From NCBI RefSeq assembly GCF_000471025.2, contig NZ_CP015840.1, forward strand, positions 62,001 through 126,000: a stretch of 64,000 nucleotides of DNA, written 5' to 3'. Origin of the DNA: Chlamydia gallinacea 08-1274/3 (lineage in GTDB: Bacteria; Chlamydiota; Chlamydiia; Chlamydiales; Chlamydiaceae). Shown in pieces: positions 22,741 through 31,432 of this stretch (the stretch's first letter is position 1; each line of letters opens with the position of its first letter). The position numbers were made by a program, and so were the translations under genes. The notes below the pieces were generated by a model. That model searched no databases. It saw only the letters and a program-made list of their open reading frames with translations, and had not been told where the DNA came from.

Positions 22741-23283
22741 TCATTCTTGCCCAACAGCAACTTCTTCTACCTGCCAAAATTCTAAATCATCAACGCGAGT
22801 TTCTCTTCCAAAGATAGAGACCATAACGCTCAAACGTCCCTTATCATAAAATACTTCAGAAACTACTCCAATAAAGTTAACGAAAACACCATCATTAATT
22901 TTAACTCTAGAGCCGACCTCAAATTTATGCTTCTGAACAACACCTGCTTTCTTTTCTTCAATATCTTTCAAAATATTTCTTACCTCATCTTCAGATAAGG
23001 CTACAGGTGTTCCTCCCCCCAAAAACTCAACGACTCCAGGAGTATTCTTTACATACAGCCAAGATTCATCTGTTAAGTGCATTTTCACTAACAAATATCC
23101 CGGCCAAATCAGCTTCTCTACGACCTTGCACTCGCCTTTTTTTACATCCATAACATTTTCTATAGGCAAGACGATCTCTTGTATAAAATCAGCCATTCCG
23201 GAAGATTCTTTAAAATCTTCTAAAGATTTTTTTACCTTCTTTTCTTGTGCTGTAAAAACTTGAACAACATACCACTTAAACAT
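22741..23283 (-). CDS. nusG: Transcription antitermination factor NusG
   Basis: A 180-residue NusG. The NGN domain (residues 1 to about 110) starts FKWYVVQVFTAQEKKV and contains KLIWPGYLLVKMHLTDESW in part and TPGVVEFLGGG; the C-terminal KOW domain (about 125-175) has KFEVGSRVKINDGVFVNFIG in part. It binds the RNA polymerase clamp and links transcription to translation or Rho. ATG 23283 is preferred over a TTG four codons upstream that would overlap secE. It lies directly after secE. Very secure. Confidence 0.97.
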   Translation of the reverse strand: MFKWYVVQVFTAQEKKVKKSLEDFKESSGMADFIQEIVLPIENVMDVKKGECKVVEKLIWPGYLLVKMHLTDESWLYVKNTPGVVEFLGGGTPVALSEDEVRNILKDIEEKKAGVVQKHKFEVGSRVKINDGVFVNFIGVVSEVFYDKGRLSVMVSIFGRETRVDDLEFWQVEEVAVGQE

Positions 23284-23287
23284 GCAA

Positions 23288-23533
23288 TTAACCAAATAAA
23301 AAGCTTGTTATACTGCCTAACCAGGAAAGTAGTTTACGCAAAATCAGATCTATACAATATATGGAAAAGCCAAAACTGAAAATACTCGCCACAACAATTT
23401 TCACATACCTTTTTAGATCGCGCTTATTCACCCATTCAATTTTTTTAATCTCATCTAGAAAGCCTGTTTGCACTAACTTTTTGGCTTTAATAATTTTTTT
23501 TGAGATAGTCTCTTGATGGTTACGTTGTTTCAT
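23288..23533 (-). CDS. secE: Preprotein translocase subunit SecE
   Basis: An 81-residue, single-span SecE of the SecYEG channel in the inner membrane. An amphipathic segment with the conserved FLDEIKKIEWVNKRDL precedes one transmembrane helix at about 45-66 (VKIVVASIFSFGFSIYCIDL). Small bacterial SecE proteins have this form. It lies between tRNA-Trp and nusG, the canonical tuf-tRNA-secE-nusG arrangement. Secure. Confidence 0.93.
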   Translation of the reverse strand: MKQRNHQETISKKIIKAKKLVQTGFLDEIKKIEWVNKRDLKRYVKIVVASIFSFGFSIYCIDLILRKLLSWLGSITSFLFG

Positions 23534-23569
23534 AAACGAATTTCTAGATCAAAAAATTAAGTCTATTAC

Positions 23570-23641
23570 GGGTGCGAAGGGAGTCGAACCCCCGACCGGC
23601 GGCTTTGGAGGCCACTGCTCTACCAACTAAGCTACACACCC
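23570..23641 (-). tRNA. trnW: tRNA-Trp (CCA)
   Basis: A 72-nt cloverleaf: acceptor GGGTGTG pairs with CGCACCC, the anticodon stem GTGGC/GCCGC encloses loop CTCCAAA with anticodon CCA, and the T arm is GGGGG-TTCGACT-CCCTT. No CCA end is encoded. It lies between tuf and secE, a conserved bacterial position. Confidence 0.97.
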
Positions 23642-23697
23642 AAAAAAGCATGATCAAAACAGCAAACTATCTTAATCATGCTTATGCTCACCCAAAA

Positions 23698-24882
23698 CTA
23701 GGCAATAATACTTGAAATCGTTCCAGCACCGATCGTACGACCACCTTCACGAATAGCAAATCTCATTCCTTCTTCTAACGCTACAGGACTAATTAATTGC
23801 ACTTCAAACTCAACATTATCCCCAGGCATCACCATTTCCACACCTTCAGGCAATGTCACAACGCCCGTAACATCCGTGGTACGGAAAAAGAACTGTGGCC
23901 GATAACCACTGAAGAAAGGTTTATGGCGTCCGCCCTCTTCTTTCTGCAAAACATAAACAGCACACTTAAACTGTGTGTGTGGCTTTACACTATTGGGCTG
24001 GCAAACAACCATACCGCGCTCAACGTCTGTCTTACCAATACCTCTTAACAAAAGACCAACGTTCTCTCCAGCACGCCCCTCGGGAAGTTCTTTTCTAAAC
24101 ATTTCCACTCCGGTAACAATGGTTTCTTTTGTTTCCCCCAAACCAACAATTTGCACTTTATCAGATACTTTGACAACACCTCTTTCGATACGCCCAGTAA
24201 CTACTGTACCCCGACCAGAAATAGAAAATACATCTTCAATAGGCATGAGGAACGGCTTATCTATTTCCCTCTCCGGAGTAGGTATATTGTCATCTACAGC
24301 CTGCATTAATTCACGAACTTTCTCAATATAGCTAGCATCCCCCTCCAGAGCTTTCAAAGCAGATCCGCGGATAATAGGACACCCTTTGTAACCTTTTTCT
24401 TCTAAAAGCTCTGACAACTCCATTTCAACCAAGTCAACAAGCTCCGCATCTTCTTGAGAAATCATGTCAATTTTATTCAAGAAAACAACAATATAAGGCA
24501 CACCCACTTGTCTTGCTAAAAGAATGTGTTCTTTTGTTTGAGGCATAGCACCATCAGTCGCAGAAACAACAAGAATAGCCCCATCCATTTGCGCAGCACC
24601 AGTAATCATGTTTTTAACATAGTCAGCATGCCCTGGACAATCTACGTGAGCGTAATGACGATTGGGAGTTTCGTACTCAACATGAGAGGCATTGATCGTA
24701 ATTCCCCTAGCTTTTTCTTCGGGAGTATTGTCAATAGAACTATAATCACGAAAATCAGCAAGTCCGTCTCCCGATAACGCACGTGTGATAGCAGCTGTTA
24801 ACGTAGTTTTACCGTGGTCAACGTGTCCAATGGTCCCTATGTTAATGTGGGGCTTACTACGTTGAAAAGTTTCTTTTGACAT
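23698..24882 (-). CDS. tuf: Elongation factor Tu
   Basis: A 394-residue GTPase delivering aminoacyl-tRNA to the ribosome. G1 GHVDHGKT, G2/switch [15 protein letters not shown] in part, G3 [13 protein letters not shown]4 NKID and G5 GSALKAL are all present, followed by domains 2 and 3 ([21 protein letters not shown]). The true start is ATG 24882 ([20 protein letters not shown]); an upstream extension of the frame would run back through tRNA-Thr and is an artefact. A single full-length tuf is visible here. Very secure. Confidence 0.98.
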   Translation of the reverse strand: MSKETFQRSKPHINIGTIGHVDHGKTTLTAAITRALSGDGLADFRDYSSIDNTPEEKARGITINASHVEYETPNRHYAHVDCPGHADYVKNMITGAAQMDGAILVVSATDGAMPQTKEHILLARQVGVPYIVVFLNKIDMISQEDAELVDLVEMELSELLEEKGYKGCPIIRGSALKALEGDASYIEKVRELMQAVDDNIPTPEREIDKPFLMPIEDVFSISGRGTVVTGRIERGVVKVSDKVQIVGLGETKETIVTGVEMFRKELPEGRAGENVGLLLRGIGKTDVERGMVVCQPNSVKPHTQFKCAVYVLQKEEGGRHKPFFSGYRPQFFFRTTDVTGVVTLPEGVEMVMPGDNVEFEVQLISPVALEEGMRFAIREGGRTIGAGTISSIIA

Positions 24883-24927
24883 CTCAGAATCCTCATTAAA
24901 ATTAGTTTTACTCCAACCATTGCTTCT

Positions 24928-24998
24928 GCCCAGAATAGGAATTGAACCTACGACCGCTTGCTTACCATGCAAGTGCTCTACCACTGAGCTATCTGGGC
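24928..24998 (-). tRNA. trnT: tRNA-Thr (GGT)
   Basis: A 71-nt cloverleaf: acceptor GCCCAGA pairs with TCTGGGC, the anticodon stem CTTGC/GCAAG encloses loop ATGGTAA with anticodon GGT, and the T arm is GTAGG-TTCAATT-CCTAT. It sits 45 bp upstream of tuf and is probably co-transcribed with it. Confidence 0.96.
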
Positions 24999-25074
24999 TT
25001 ATTCTTAACTTTTACAACGGCTCAGGGAGTTGCCTAGTCTATGTCACTTATTTTAAAACATCAACAGAAAATAA

Positions 25075-25296
25075 TTAACGATGCCTATACACAACCCTTG
25101 CTTTTGTGAGATCATATGCTGACATTTCTACAGTAACACGATCTCCAACAAGCAAACGAATATTGCTCATACGCATTTTACCGCATAAATGAGCTGTGAC
25201 AACTACACTGTTCTCAAGCAATATTTTGAAGTGCATGCCAGGAAGGAGTTCTTGCACTCTACCTTCAAGCACAATAGTATCTTCTTTTTTTGCCAT
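25075..25296 (-). CDS. infA: Translation initiation factor IF-1
   Basis: A 73-residue S1-type OB-fold protein that binds the ribosomal A site during initiation. Sequence [20 protein letters not shown] then [17 protein letters not shown] and VYRHR is standard for the family. ATG 25296 is chosen; a TTG eight codons earlier gives a non-family extension. It is upstream of tRNA-Thr and tuf on the same strand. Very secure. Confidence 0.96.
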   Translation of the reverse strand: MAKKEDTIVLEGRVQELLPGMHFKILLENSVVVTAHLCGKMRMSNIRLLVGDRVTVEMSAYDLTKARVVYRHR

Positions 25297-25602
25297 GTAT
25301 TTATTATCCCTAAACCACAATCCTTATTGGCCAAAAGCACCTGTAAACCACGGCAACCCATACTAGCTGGCTAGCCTTCACAAGGTACGCACAAAGTAAA
25401 ATAGAATTCCTATCCACTCACCCATTAAATGCAACAAAATTATATTCAGTATAAAGAAAAAGTCAATTCTCTTTCATAAGAATACTTTAATTTATAAAAA
25501 TAAATTGCTCGCATCTACTGAAGAAAAAAATTAGCATATTATTTACAACTAATATCTATTTTTTTACCATAATATCTACTTTAATTATCTTGATAAATTA
25601 GA
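25297..25602. other. A/T-rich divergent intergenic region (infA / Inc-like gene)
   Basis: These 306 bp separate infA (minus) from the Inc-like gene (plus) and contain no plausible gene. The right two-thirds is very A/T-rich and should hold the plus-strand promoter; no strong TTGACA/TATAAT pair stands out. A short palindrome CTAGCTGGCTAG lies near 25364. I see no RNA gene or mobile remnant. Confidence 0.5.
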
Positions 25603-26553
25603 ATGACATCCCCCCTTTCCTCTGGTCTCATCTCTTCAAATTCAGGGAGTGCTTACTTGCAACATCCCCTGTATACACAGCATGTAGAGCATAGTTTCTT
25701 AGAAAGACACGGCCTGACACTATCTTCTCAGAAGCCTTTATCTTCTTTGAAGATTCTTCCTTACCAAACCTCACCAAAGACATGTAGAGATCATGTACGT
25801 TCTATAGGGGAAAAAATTAGCCTATTTCTTCGAGATAACTGGAAGTATATTTTATTAAACATTCTTGCGTGGGCGATTATACTTGCCTGTCACCATACTG
25901 TAGCCGCAACTTTAACTATATGGTTGGGCATTGGTTTAGGGGCTGGTGTTATCTTTGGTATTTTTACATCTACTGCATTGGATCGTCAGAATGCATATAA
26001 AAATATTAATAGCATATGGAATCTGATGAATTATGGCCTACAACAACTTGACCCTAACGGCACACGTCAGATTCTTTTAGCTACAATTGTTGCTTCTATT
26101 TCCTCTTTAATTTATGCCATTCCCCAGGCTGTTGGGTTTGCCTTCGGAGCAACAATAGGAAACCAAATAAGTATTCTGACGATCTATGGATTACGTTTGG
26201 GGAAAGGAAGCTCAGGAGAAAAGCAAGAAGCTTTTAAAAAAAATATAGTGAATATTCAGAATGTTGTTAACTACTATCAATTGATTAAAAACCAAATGAT
26301 TATGCAAAAACAAATTGCTGAAATTGCCAAACATCAAAACAATGAAGCACTTATTAATGCTCTACATACATTGCAGTTACAGATGAACTCCCCTCTACCC
26401 TATGTATTTGATATTTTCTATCGGGGATATGAAGATCAGCTACACTTCAGTAATCCTGACTTAGTTATTGCCACTGCTAACCAACGGATTCTTACTTTAT
26501 CACAAGTGCTATCAAATCTGCGTCAAGAGCCTAATCTTATTATTGAGGGTTAA
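25603..26553 (+). CDS. Predicted inclusion membrane (Inc-like) protein
   Basis: A 316-residue protein with a soluble Ser-rich N-terminus (1-75), a bilobed hydrophobic region (about 82-98 and 103-124) and a second hydrophobic pair (about 157-173 and 176-196), then a charged C-terminal region of about 115 residues. Paired hydrophobic lobes without a cleavable signal are the hallmark of chlamydial Inc proteins, which are secreted by the type III system and inserted in the inclusion membrane. Position (after infA) matches CT324, listed among predicted Incs as I recall. Two lobes rather than one is somewhat unusual. The SufE-like gene starts two bases after its stop. Inc assignment is inferred, not proven. 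Confidence 0.75.
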   Translation: MTSPLSSGLISSNSGSAYLQHPLYTQHVEHSFLERHGLTLSSQKPLSSLKILPYQTSPKTCRDHVRSIGEKISLFLRDNWKYILLNILAWAIILACHHTVAATLTIWLGIGLGAGVIFGIFTSTALDRQNAYKNINSIWNLMNYGLQQLDPNGTRQILLATIVASISSLIYAIPQAVGFAFGATIGNQISILTIYGLRLGKGSSGEKQEAFKKNIVNIQNVVNYYQLIKNQMIMQKQIAEIAKHQNNEALINALHTLQLQMNSPLPYVFDIFYRGYEDQLHFSNPDLVIATANQRILTLSQVLSNLRQEPNLIIEG

Positions 26554-26555
26554 CA

Positions 26556-27005
26556 TTGGAACTCGTACATTCCCATACCTCTTGTTTAGAAAAACAAAAT
26601 CGCATTTCTCAATTTTTGTTGGCTGAGCCATTGCATCCCGATACCCTATACGCCTCTATACTTAAAATTGGAGCTCGTCCTAGGGAATTCGATACAAGTA
26701 AAATAAGCAAAAAGAACCTTGTATTAGGCTGCCAAAGCGATCTTTACCTCTATGAAACTTATCAAAAAGGACGTCTCTTTTTCTTCACTCATACTGAAGC
26801 CTTGATTTCTTCTGGAATCGCTGCAATATTTACGGAAATTTATTCCGGAGAACTTCCAGAAACAGTTTTGACGTGCAAACCCGTTTTCTTTGATAAGTTA
26901 AGTCAGTATCTATCTCTTGGAAGAAGAGCGGGAGGAGAAGCTTTATATATGCGTATGAAACAAATTTCTATACGCTATTTAAAATCGCCTACGCCTTCCT
27001 TTTAG
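26556..27005 (+). CDS. sufE: SufE-like sulfur acceptor protein
   Basis: A 149-residue protein matching the SufE/CsdE fold along its length. The active cysteine lies in LGCQSDLYLY (E. coli SufE: GCQSQVW), followed by HTEALISSGIAAIF, the family's central helix, and the C-terminal LGRRAGGEALYMRMKQI (family: SR-GL-AM). SufE accepts persulfide sulfur from a SufS-type cysteine desulfurase for Fe-S assembly on SufBCD. It begins with TTG at 26556, immediately after the Inc-like gene; no ATG lies before the conserved region, so TTG with coupling is the best reading. No other suf gene is in the window. Family call from pattern, fairly sure. Confidence 0.85.
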   Translation: MELVHSHTSCLEKQNRISQFLLAEPLHPDTLYASILKIGARPREFDTSKISKKNLVLGCQSDLYLYETYQKGRLFFFTHTEALISSGIAAIFTEIYSGELPETVLTCKPVFFDKLSQYLSLGRRAGGEALYMRMKQISIRYLKSPTPSF

Positions 27006-27069
27006 AATAAAAATGGATATCACTTGCCTGAGAGAAGCTGATATGCTAGCATATGTATTCTTAAGTTTT

Positions 27070-27141
27070 GGGGCAGTAGCTCAGCGGTTAGAGCCGCGGA
27101 CTCATAACCCGTTGGTCACAGGTTCGAATCCTGTCTGCCCC
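27070..27141 (+). tRNA. trnM: tRNA-Met (CAT), elongator type
   Basis: A 72-nt cloverleaf: acceptor GGGGCAG pairs with CTGCCCC, loop CTCATAA carries anticodon CAT, and the T arm is ACAGG-TTCGAAT-CCTGT. The first acceptor pair is a normal G-C, so it is not the initiator. CAT could also belong to lysidine-modified tRNA-Ile, but the body resembles elongator Met more. A 14-bp palindrome ATATGCTAGCATAT lies just upstream (27041-27054). Confidence 0.9.
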
Positions 27142-27208
27142 ATTTTTATAAAATTATCTTTTTGAACTTCCTTTACTCCCTTTTATCTACGGCTATAAAT
27201 TATAAAAA

Positions 27209-27793
27209 TTAGCCAGCTTTCTTAAAAAATCCTACAACGTGTTTTCCTTGGATTACAAGAAGGATTTTTATAAGCTCTCCAGGAATAAATGGAAGTGCGC
27301 CCAACTTTAATCCTTGTGCGATGCTTAAGGTAGGCGTTGCTCCTGTAAGATAAAAATAGCAAGCAAGCCCCAAAGTACCGCATACTAAAATAATACTTGC
27401 TCCTATACATAGGATTATAGCTAACTTAAAATTACTGTTACCATACCGATGATGAAGGGAGGATATGCAAGCTACTGCTAAAGGAAAAGCATACAAATAT
27501 CCTGCTGTAGGGCCAAAAAAACTTGCAATTCCCCAATAAGAATTACAAAAGACAGGAAGAACCAATCCTCCTAAAAAATAAGTAAGCACACTACCCACAG
27601 CTACTATAGGAGAGGTCAAAACCCCTAAGCAGTAAATTCCCAAAGTTTGAAAAGTAATAGGAACGGGAGTAAAGGGTAGAGTCACAGTAATTTTCGCTAA
27701 TAATGTCAGAAAAAGCGCCCCCTCAAACATGTAAAGTAATGAATGTTTAAACCTCTCAGCCACTAAGAATTTTTGTTCTAAACAACAACCCAT
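27209..27793 (-). CDS. bioY: Biotin transporter BioY
   Basis: A 194-residue S-component of the energy-coupling-factor family that captures biotin at the inner membrane. It has about six membrane helices and the family motif LPFTPVPITFQTLG; the second half has GPTAGYLYAFP and the C-terminal PFIPGELIKI. ATG 27793 (MGCCLEQKF) has GGAGGG five bases upstream and is preferred over longer readings. No EcfA/EcfT gene is nearby, so it may act alone or with a distant module. A 9-bp inverted repeat with a 14-bp spacer lies 47 bp upstream. The window also carries bioBFDA, so the cell appears able both to import and to make biotin. Secure. Confidence 0.93.
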   Translation of the reverse strand: MGCCLEQKFLVAERFKHSLLYMFEGALFLTLLAKITVTLPFTPVPITFQTLGIYCLGVLTSPIVAVGSVLTYFLGGLVLPVFCNSYWGIASFFGPTAGYLYAFPLAVACISSLHHRYGNSNFKLAIILCIGASIILVCGTLGLACYFYLTGATPTLSIAQGLKLGALPFIPGELIKILLVIQGKHVVGFFKKAG

Positions 27794-27839
27794 ATTCCCT
27801 CCACGAATGGTTATTACCGAAATTTCGAAATATTTCAAT

Positions 27840-27871
27840 TTATGCGAATTCCAGCAAACTACTTCGCATAA
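27840..27871. promoter_or_regulatory. 9-bp inverted repeat upstream of bioY (operator candidate)
   Basis: TTATGCGAA (27840-27848) and TTCGCATAA (27863-27871) are exact inverted arms separated by 14 bp. The geometry matches the BirA biotin operator (about 9-bp arms, 14-16 bp apart), although the arm sequence does not match the TTGTAAAC consensus. It lies 47-78 bp upstream of the bioY ATG. No T-run follows on the minus strand. Operator function is inference. Confidence 0.45.
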
Positions 27872-28037
27872 TAAACAACTCTAATCAAGATAGAACAAAA
27901 GTTCTTCTTTCTCCAAAATATACCCTTAGGTCTACGTAACAACAATGAAGAAGGCTAGGGTAGAGAATCCACACTACTTCCTTCATTTAGAGATAGAAAA
28001 TAGAGTTCAATAGGAAAATAACCTAGAACAATAATCC

Positions 28038-28616
28038 CTATGAAAATCGACGCAAGATCATATCCTGAGTATATTTTTCTCGTTTCTGAGCAATCTCTTT
28101 AGCCATTTTTTCCTTTTGCCAAGCAAGAAGGTCTTTTTTAAATTCTAGTTCTTTTTCTCTTAACTCTAGTTCCCTATAAGCATATTCCCTTCCTTTAGCC
28201 TGGTTATGTTCTTGCCATAGTCTGACAATTCCCTCTAGTTTTTGTAATAAAGCATCGTAGGAAATCTCTGAATCTATTAGCTCATCAGAAGATACCTGCA
28301 AGCAGGCAAGAATTTCGTCACATGTCTGTAAAAGTTCTCTTCCTGAATTTGAAGATTTTATAAATTCTACAATTTCTAAAGAATTTGCAAAATTTACATT
28401 TTGACATGCCTCTAGAAAATCCCGATATAATTCTTGTCCTCTCTCTAAAAAAACTTCGAATAACTCGTCAAGCCGTGTAGTTATATCCCCCTGAACGCCT
28501 TCCCTAACTGAAATGTGCATCTCCTCTTCTTTAGTCTGGGCAGCATCTTCAGTGAAAATTGGGGAACATAGTGAAAGTATACATATTAAGTTATAAATAA
28601 AAAATCCTTTAACCAT
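28038..28616 (-). CDS. Exported coiled-coil protein of unknown function
   Basis: A 192-residue protein that I do not recognise. Residues 1-22 (MVKGFFIYNLICILSLCSPI, then FTEDA) form a likely signal peptide, and the mature region is almost entirely helical and charged. The C-terminal 60 residues form a strong coiled-coil (AYRELELREKELEFKKDLL, KEKMAKEIAQKREKY). No catalytic motif is seen. It stands alone on the minus strand with 244 bp before bioY and 163 bp after the next gene, so it may have its own promoter. The fold resembles small periplasmic chaperone or linker helices of the OmpH type only in composition; I would not assign it. Confidence 0.7.
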   Translation of the reverse strand: MVKGFFIYNLICILSLCSPIFTEDAAQTKEEEMHISVREGVQGDITTRLDELFEVFLERGQELYRDFLEACQNVNFANSLEIVEFIKSSNSGRELLQTCDEILACLQVSSDELIDSEISYDALLQKLEGIVRLWQEHNQAKGREYAYRELELREKELEFKKDLLAWQKEKMAKEIAQKREKYTQDMILRRFS

Positions 28617-28779
28617 ACATACTCTTTTGGAATTAATTCACATTAGCTGACTAAAAAAATAAAATTATAGAATACAAAAATTAAAGATAAAAACTCATCA
28701 TTAAAAAAATAATGTTTTATAAACAAACAGCCAAGTTGCGGATTTTATGTGACTAGCTAATGCCACGATAAACTCAAAA

Positions 28780-29127
28780 TTATTCATGAGCCTTTGGAGA
28801 TTGCACTTCTTCCCATTTTACTGGAATAGATCGTTGCGATTTACTTGTAGGATGTGTTGTACAACAACATAACAAATGTAATATGCATGAAGCCATAAGA
28901 TAAAACAAAAAAAACCACATAAGAACACTATGTAAAACAAACATAGACAACCGCCGCGTTATTCCTATTTTAGATAGCAATCTATACACACGATTAAAAA
29001 AGAAAATTTCGAGTAAGAAATGTAGAAAATGCAACTTGCAAATCACAGATGGCAATTTTTTAACTGAATCGTGTGTAAAAAGAGATCGCCAAGGTGGTGA
29101 AAAAAGAATCTGAGTAGGCCGATACAT
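28780..29127 (-). CDS. Small hydrophobic membrane protein, unknown
   Basis: A 115-residue protein not recognised. A Phe/Leu/His-rich stretch at about 33-45 (HFLHFLLEIFFF) and a clear membrane segment at about 60-90 (SMFVLHSVLMWFFLFYLMA then SCILHLLCCC) precede a short hydrophilic tail. The cysteine trio CCC at the membrane edge could be acylated, but this is speculation. It is 110 bp downstream of dapA and separated from it by a weak terminator-like hairpin. Codon composition fits the neighbourhood. Reality as a gene is likely but not certain because no family motif supports it. Confidence 0.55.
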   Translation of the reverse strand: MYRPTQILFSPPWRSLFTHDSVKKLPSVICKLHFLHFLLEIFFFNRVYRLLSKIGITRRLSMFVLHSVLMWFFLFYLMASCILHLLCCCTTHPTSKSQRSIPVKWEEVQSPKAHE

Positions 29128-29167
29128 GAGATCAATTTAGATAGAATACAATCCGTGCACTCAAAAA

Positions 29168-29187
29168 AAATGAATTGCAAATCATTT
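29168..29187 (-). terminator. Weak terminator-like hairpin after dapA
   Basis: On the minus strand AAATGA and TCATTT form a 6-bp A/T-rich stem around TTTGCAAT, with a run of T following (positions 29163-29170 on the plus strand are A). It would end the dapB-asd-lysC-dapA transcript, but the stem is weak. Confidence 0.3.
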
Positions 29188-29237
29188 AAAATCAACAAGA
29201 AAAACTGCGCATAACTATTCTTACATGCGATAAGGAA

Positions 29238-30110
29238 TTATATAGAAAGACATACTTTCGACCATAAAGTCATTCTTTTTACAATTTTTGATATGGAATG
29301 CTGGTAATGAAAATCCTGTTTAGATAAGGGTAAACGTAAAGAAAAGTGGCTTATTTCTCTCATGTAAGCAAGAAGAGCTTTAATTGCTATAGGATTGGTT
29401 GTTTGATTCAACCAGTGACAAGTTTCTTCCCACAATAGAGACCGCAAAGGATCCCCACAATCCTTCACATAATCTTTGGCTTCTTTAGGCCAACCATTTG
29501 ATAAAACAGAAATCAAACCATGCGCTCCTGCAACGCACATCTGTGGCCATAAACTATCATCCCCACAATACAGTGTACACTTAGTATCTATAGAAGCATA
29601 CTCACGAAATGTTGCTATTGATCTTCCTGAATCTTTGATTCCTAAAAAACAGGGATGTTGAGCTAAAGCTTTTACAGTTTCTACATATAGAGGAGTTCCT
29701 GCTCTTGAAGGAATGTTATATAAAATTGCAGGCCGATTTGCCCTATTCAATAAAGATTCAAACCATAAGGTTTGTCCATGAATACCTGGATTTGCATATA
29801 CAGGACTTGTCATTAAAAACCCTGTAATAGGATAGTCACAACACCAGGATATCCATTCATAGGCCTCATACAAAGAAACCCCAGAAACTCCAATAATCAG
29901 AGGTACAGTTAAGTTACAATTACAAGCAAAAGCTACAATGTCTTTTTTTTCCTGAATTGTGAGTGCGAGACTTTCTCCTGTACTGCCTAAAAGAATGATT
30001 CCATTCTCCTCTTTCTCCTGACGAAACAGCAAATTTTTTAAGCTAGCAAAATCTATCATCCCATTAGGGAAAAATGGGGTAACACATGCGGTAAGTAATT
30101 GCATCCTCAC
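29238..30110 (-). CDS. dapA: 4-hydroxy-tetrahydrodipicolinate synthase
   Basis: A 290-residue class I aldolase that condenses pyruvate with aspartate semialdehyde, entering the diaminopimelate branch. Family features: LTACVTPFFPNGMID at the N-terminus, LLGSTGESLALT, the catalytic Tyr in RPAILYNIPSRAG, and the Schiff-base Lys in FLGIKDSGRS. Length is standard. It starts two bases after lysC, so the pair is translationally coupled. Supplies meso-DAP for the chlamydial septal peptidoglycan. Very secure. Confidence 0.96.
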   Translation of the reverse strand: MRMQLLTACVTPFFPNGMIDFASLKNLLFRQEKEENGIILLGSTGESLALTIQEKKDIVAFACNCNLTVPLIIGVSGVSLYEAYEWISWCCDYPITGFLMTSPVYANPGIHGQTLWFESLLNRANRPAILYNIPSRAGTPLYVETVKALAQHPCFLGIKDSGRSIATFREYASIDTKCTLYCGDDSLWPQMCVAGAHGLISVLSNGWPKEAKDYVKDCGDPLRSLLWEETCHWLNQTTNPIAIKALLAYMREISHFSLRLPLSKQDFHYQHSISKIVKRMTLWSKVCLSI

Positions 30111-30112
30111 TC

Positions 30113-31432
30113 CTAGGCTACAGAGTCCTGTTTAACATAAACATTATGCAATTGTTCTACAATATTTCCCGCTAGGTTTTCGGGTACAGCCAAACTCAAA
30201 GTAGTACTACTTTGAAAATAGCAACATACAGGAAAAGGATAATTACGAAACTTATTGGTTACTTCTGTGACAATTTGAGTAGAAATTACTCCCGAACCAA
30301 TCATCGTAATAAGAGCCAAATCATGGAGGATTTGTACAGATCCAAGATGAGATAATTGTTTATACAAATCACAGATAACACTTTCAGGCACTTCATCATT
30401 ATCGGTAATAAAGGATATCGTAGCGTTTTGGGATGTAATCAAGTCAGGAAGAATGGGATAAGCCTCTAATACATGCAAAATCTCATCCAAACTTATAGTT
30501 GCGAGTACACAATCTATAGACCATAGACACTGGTTCTGACGTAGGGATAGAGCAATCACACGAGTTTCATAATCCGTAGTTTTATCTGTAGCATAAATGC
30601 GGCTTCCCCCTTTAGTTATATCAAACGTAGAGGTAACAAAAATCGGAATTCCTGCACGTATACAAGGAGATAGCATGGAAGGATAAAGAATCTTAGCTCC
30701 AAACCTAGCTAAATGGTGCATTTCTTCAAAACTTAGCTCAGGAATGAGTTGAGCATCTTTAATAATCCTCGGATCCATGGTATAGACGCCATTGACATCC
30801 GTATAAATATGAACTTCATTTGCCTGACTAATTTCTGCAATTAAAGCTCCAGTATAATCACTACCACCTCTACCTAATAACGTTGTTTCCCCTAAAGAAT
30901 TCGCTCCCAGAAACCCCTGGGTAATGTAACTTTTCTCTAAAGATAAATTCAATTGGTCCCAATTATCTCGCATTCTAACAATATCTGGAGCAGCACGATC
31001 ATACGAAACATTATCGGTTAATATCACCCGACGTGCTTCTAAAAACTCTATAAAAAACCCTTTCTTATGACAAAATGCGTGGAATAAAGATGCTGATACA
31101 TCTTCACCCAGAGCAAGAATCTCAGCGCGATCTTTAAGACTAATCTCTTGCTTATCTGCGTAGGAATAAAGTTTATCCACCCAAGAATCTAAGGAAAATG
31201 TTAATTGTAATTCCGCAACAATTTCTCGATGTCTTTGTTCAAAATCCCTAATAATCTCCTCGCGATTTCGTCTCGGAACTGAACAAAATGTGTCTAGTAA
31301 ATCTGTAATGCCAGCTATGGCACTAACAACAATAAAACGGGGTTGGTTTGCAAAGACAATATCGTATACTTTTCGAATACTTTCTGCTGTTGCTAAACTT
31401 GTCCCACCAAATTTATATACTACTGGGAGCAT
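30113..31432 (-). CDS. lysC: Aspartokinase (lysine-type)
   Basis: A 439-residue enzyme that phosphorylates aspartate, the first step toward DAP. The kinase domain carries VYKFGGTSLATAESI, the LLGRGGSDYTGALIA substrate segment and the DPRII ATP loop; the C-terminal third (from about 300) holds two ACT-like regulatory repeats, suggesting feedback control. It is a monofunctional class (no homoserine dehydrogenase domain). The start overlaps the asd stop by 13 bp. Very secure. Confidence 0.96.
   Translation of the reverse strand: MLPVVYKFGGTSLATAESIRKVYDIVFANQPRFIVVSAIAGITDLLDTFCSVPRRNREEIIRDFEQRHREIVAELQLTFSLDSWVDKLYSYADKQEISLKDRAEILALGEDVSASLFHAFCHKKGFFIEFLEARRVILTDNVSYDRAAPDIVRMRDNWDQLNLSLEKSYITQGFLGANSLGETTLLGRGGSDYTGALIAEISQANEVHIYTDVNGVYTMDPRIIKDAQLIPELSFEEMHHLARFGAKILYPSMLSPCIRAGIPIFVTSTFDITKGGSRIYATDKTTDYETRVIALSLRQNQCLWSIDCVLATISLDEILHVLEAYPILPDLITSQNATISFITDNDEVPESVICDLYKQLSHLGSVQILHDLALITMIGSGVISTQIVTEVTNKFRNYPFPVCCYFQSSTTLSLAVPENLAGNIVEQLHNVYVKQDSVA

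Noticed and set aside
23698-24984. Longer EF-Tu reading with 34 extra N-terminal residues
   Set aside because: The extension translates the tRNA-Thr gene; the family start is ATG 24882.
27840-27871. Canonical BirA box
   Set aside because: The geometry fits, but the arm sequence TTATGCGAA does not match TTGTAAAC-like consensus, so I list it only as an operator candidate.
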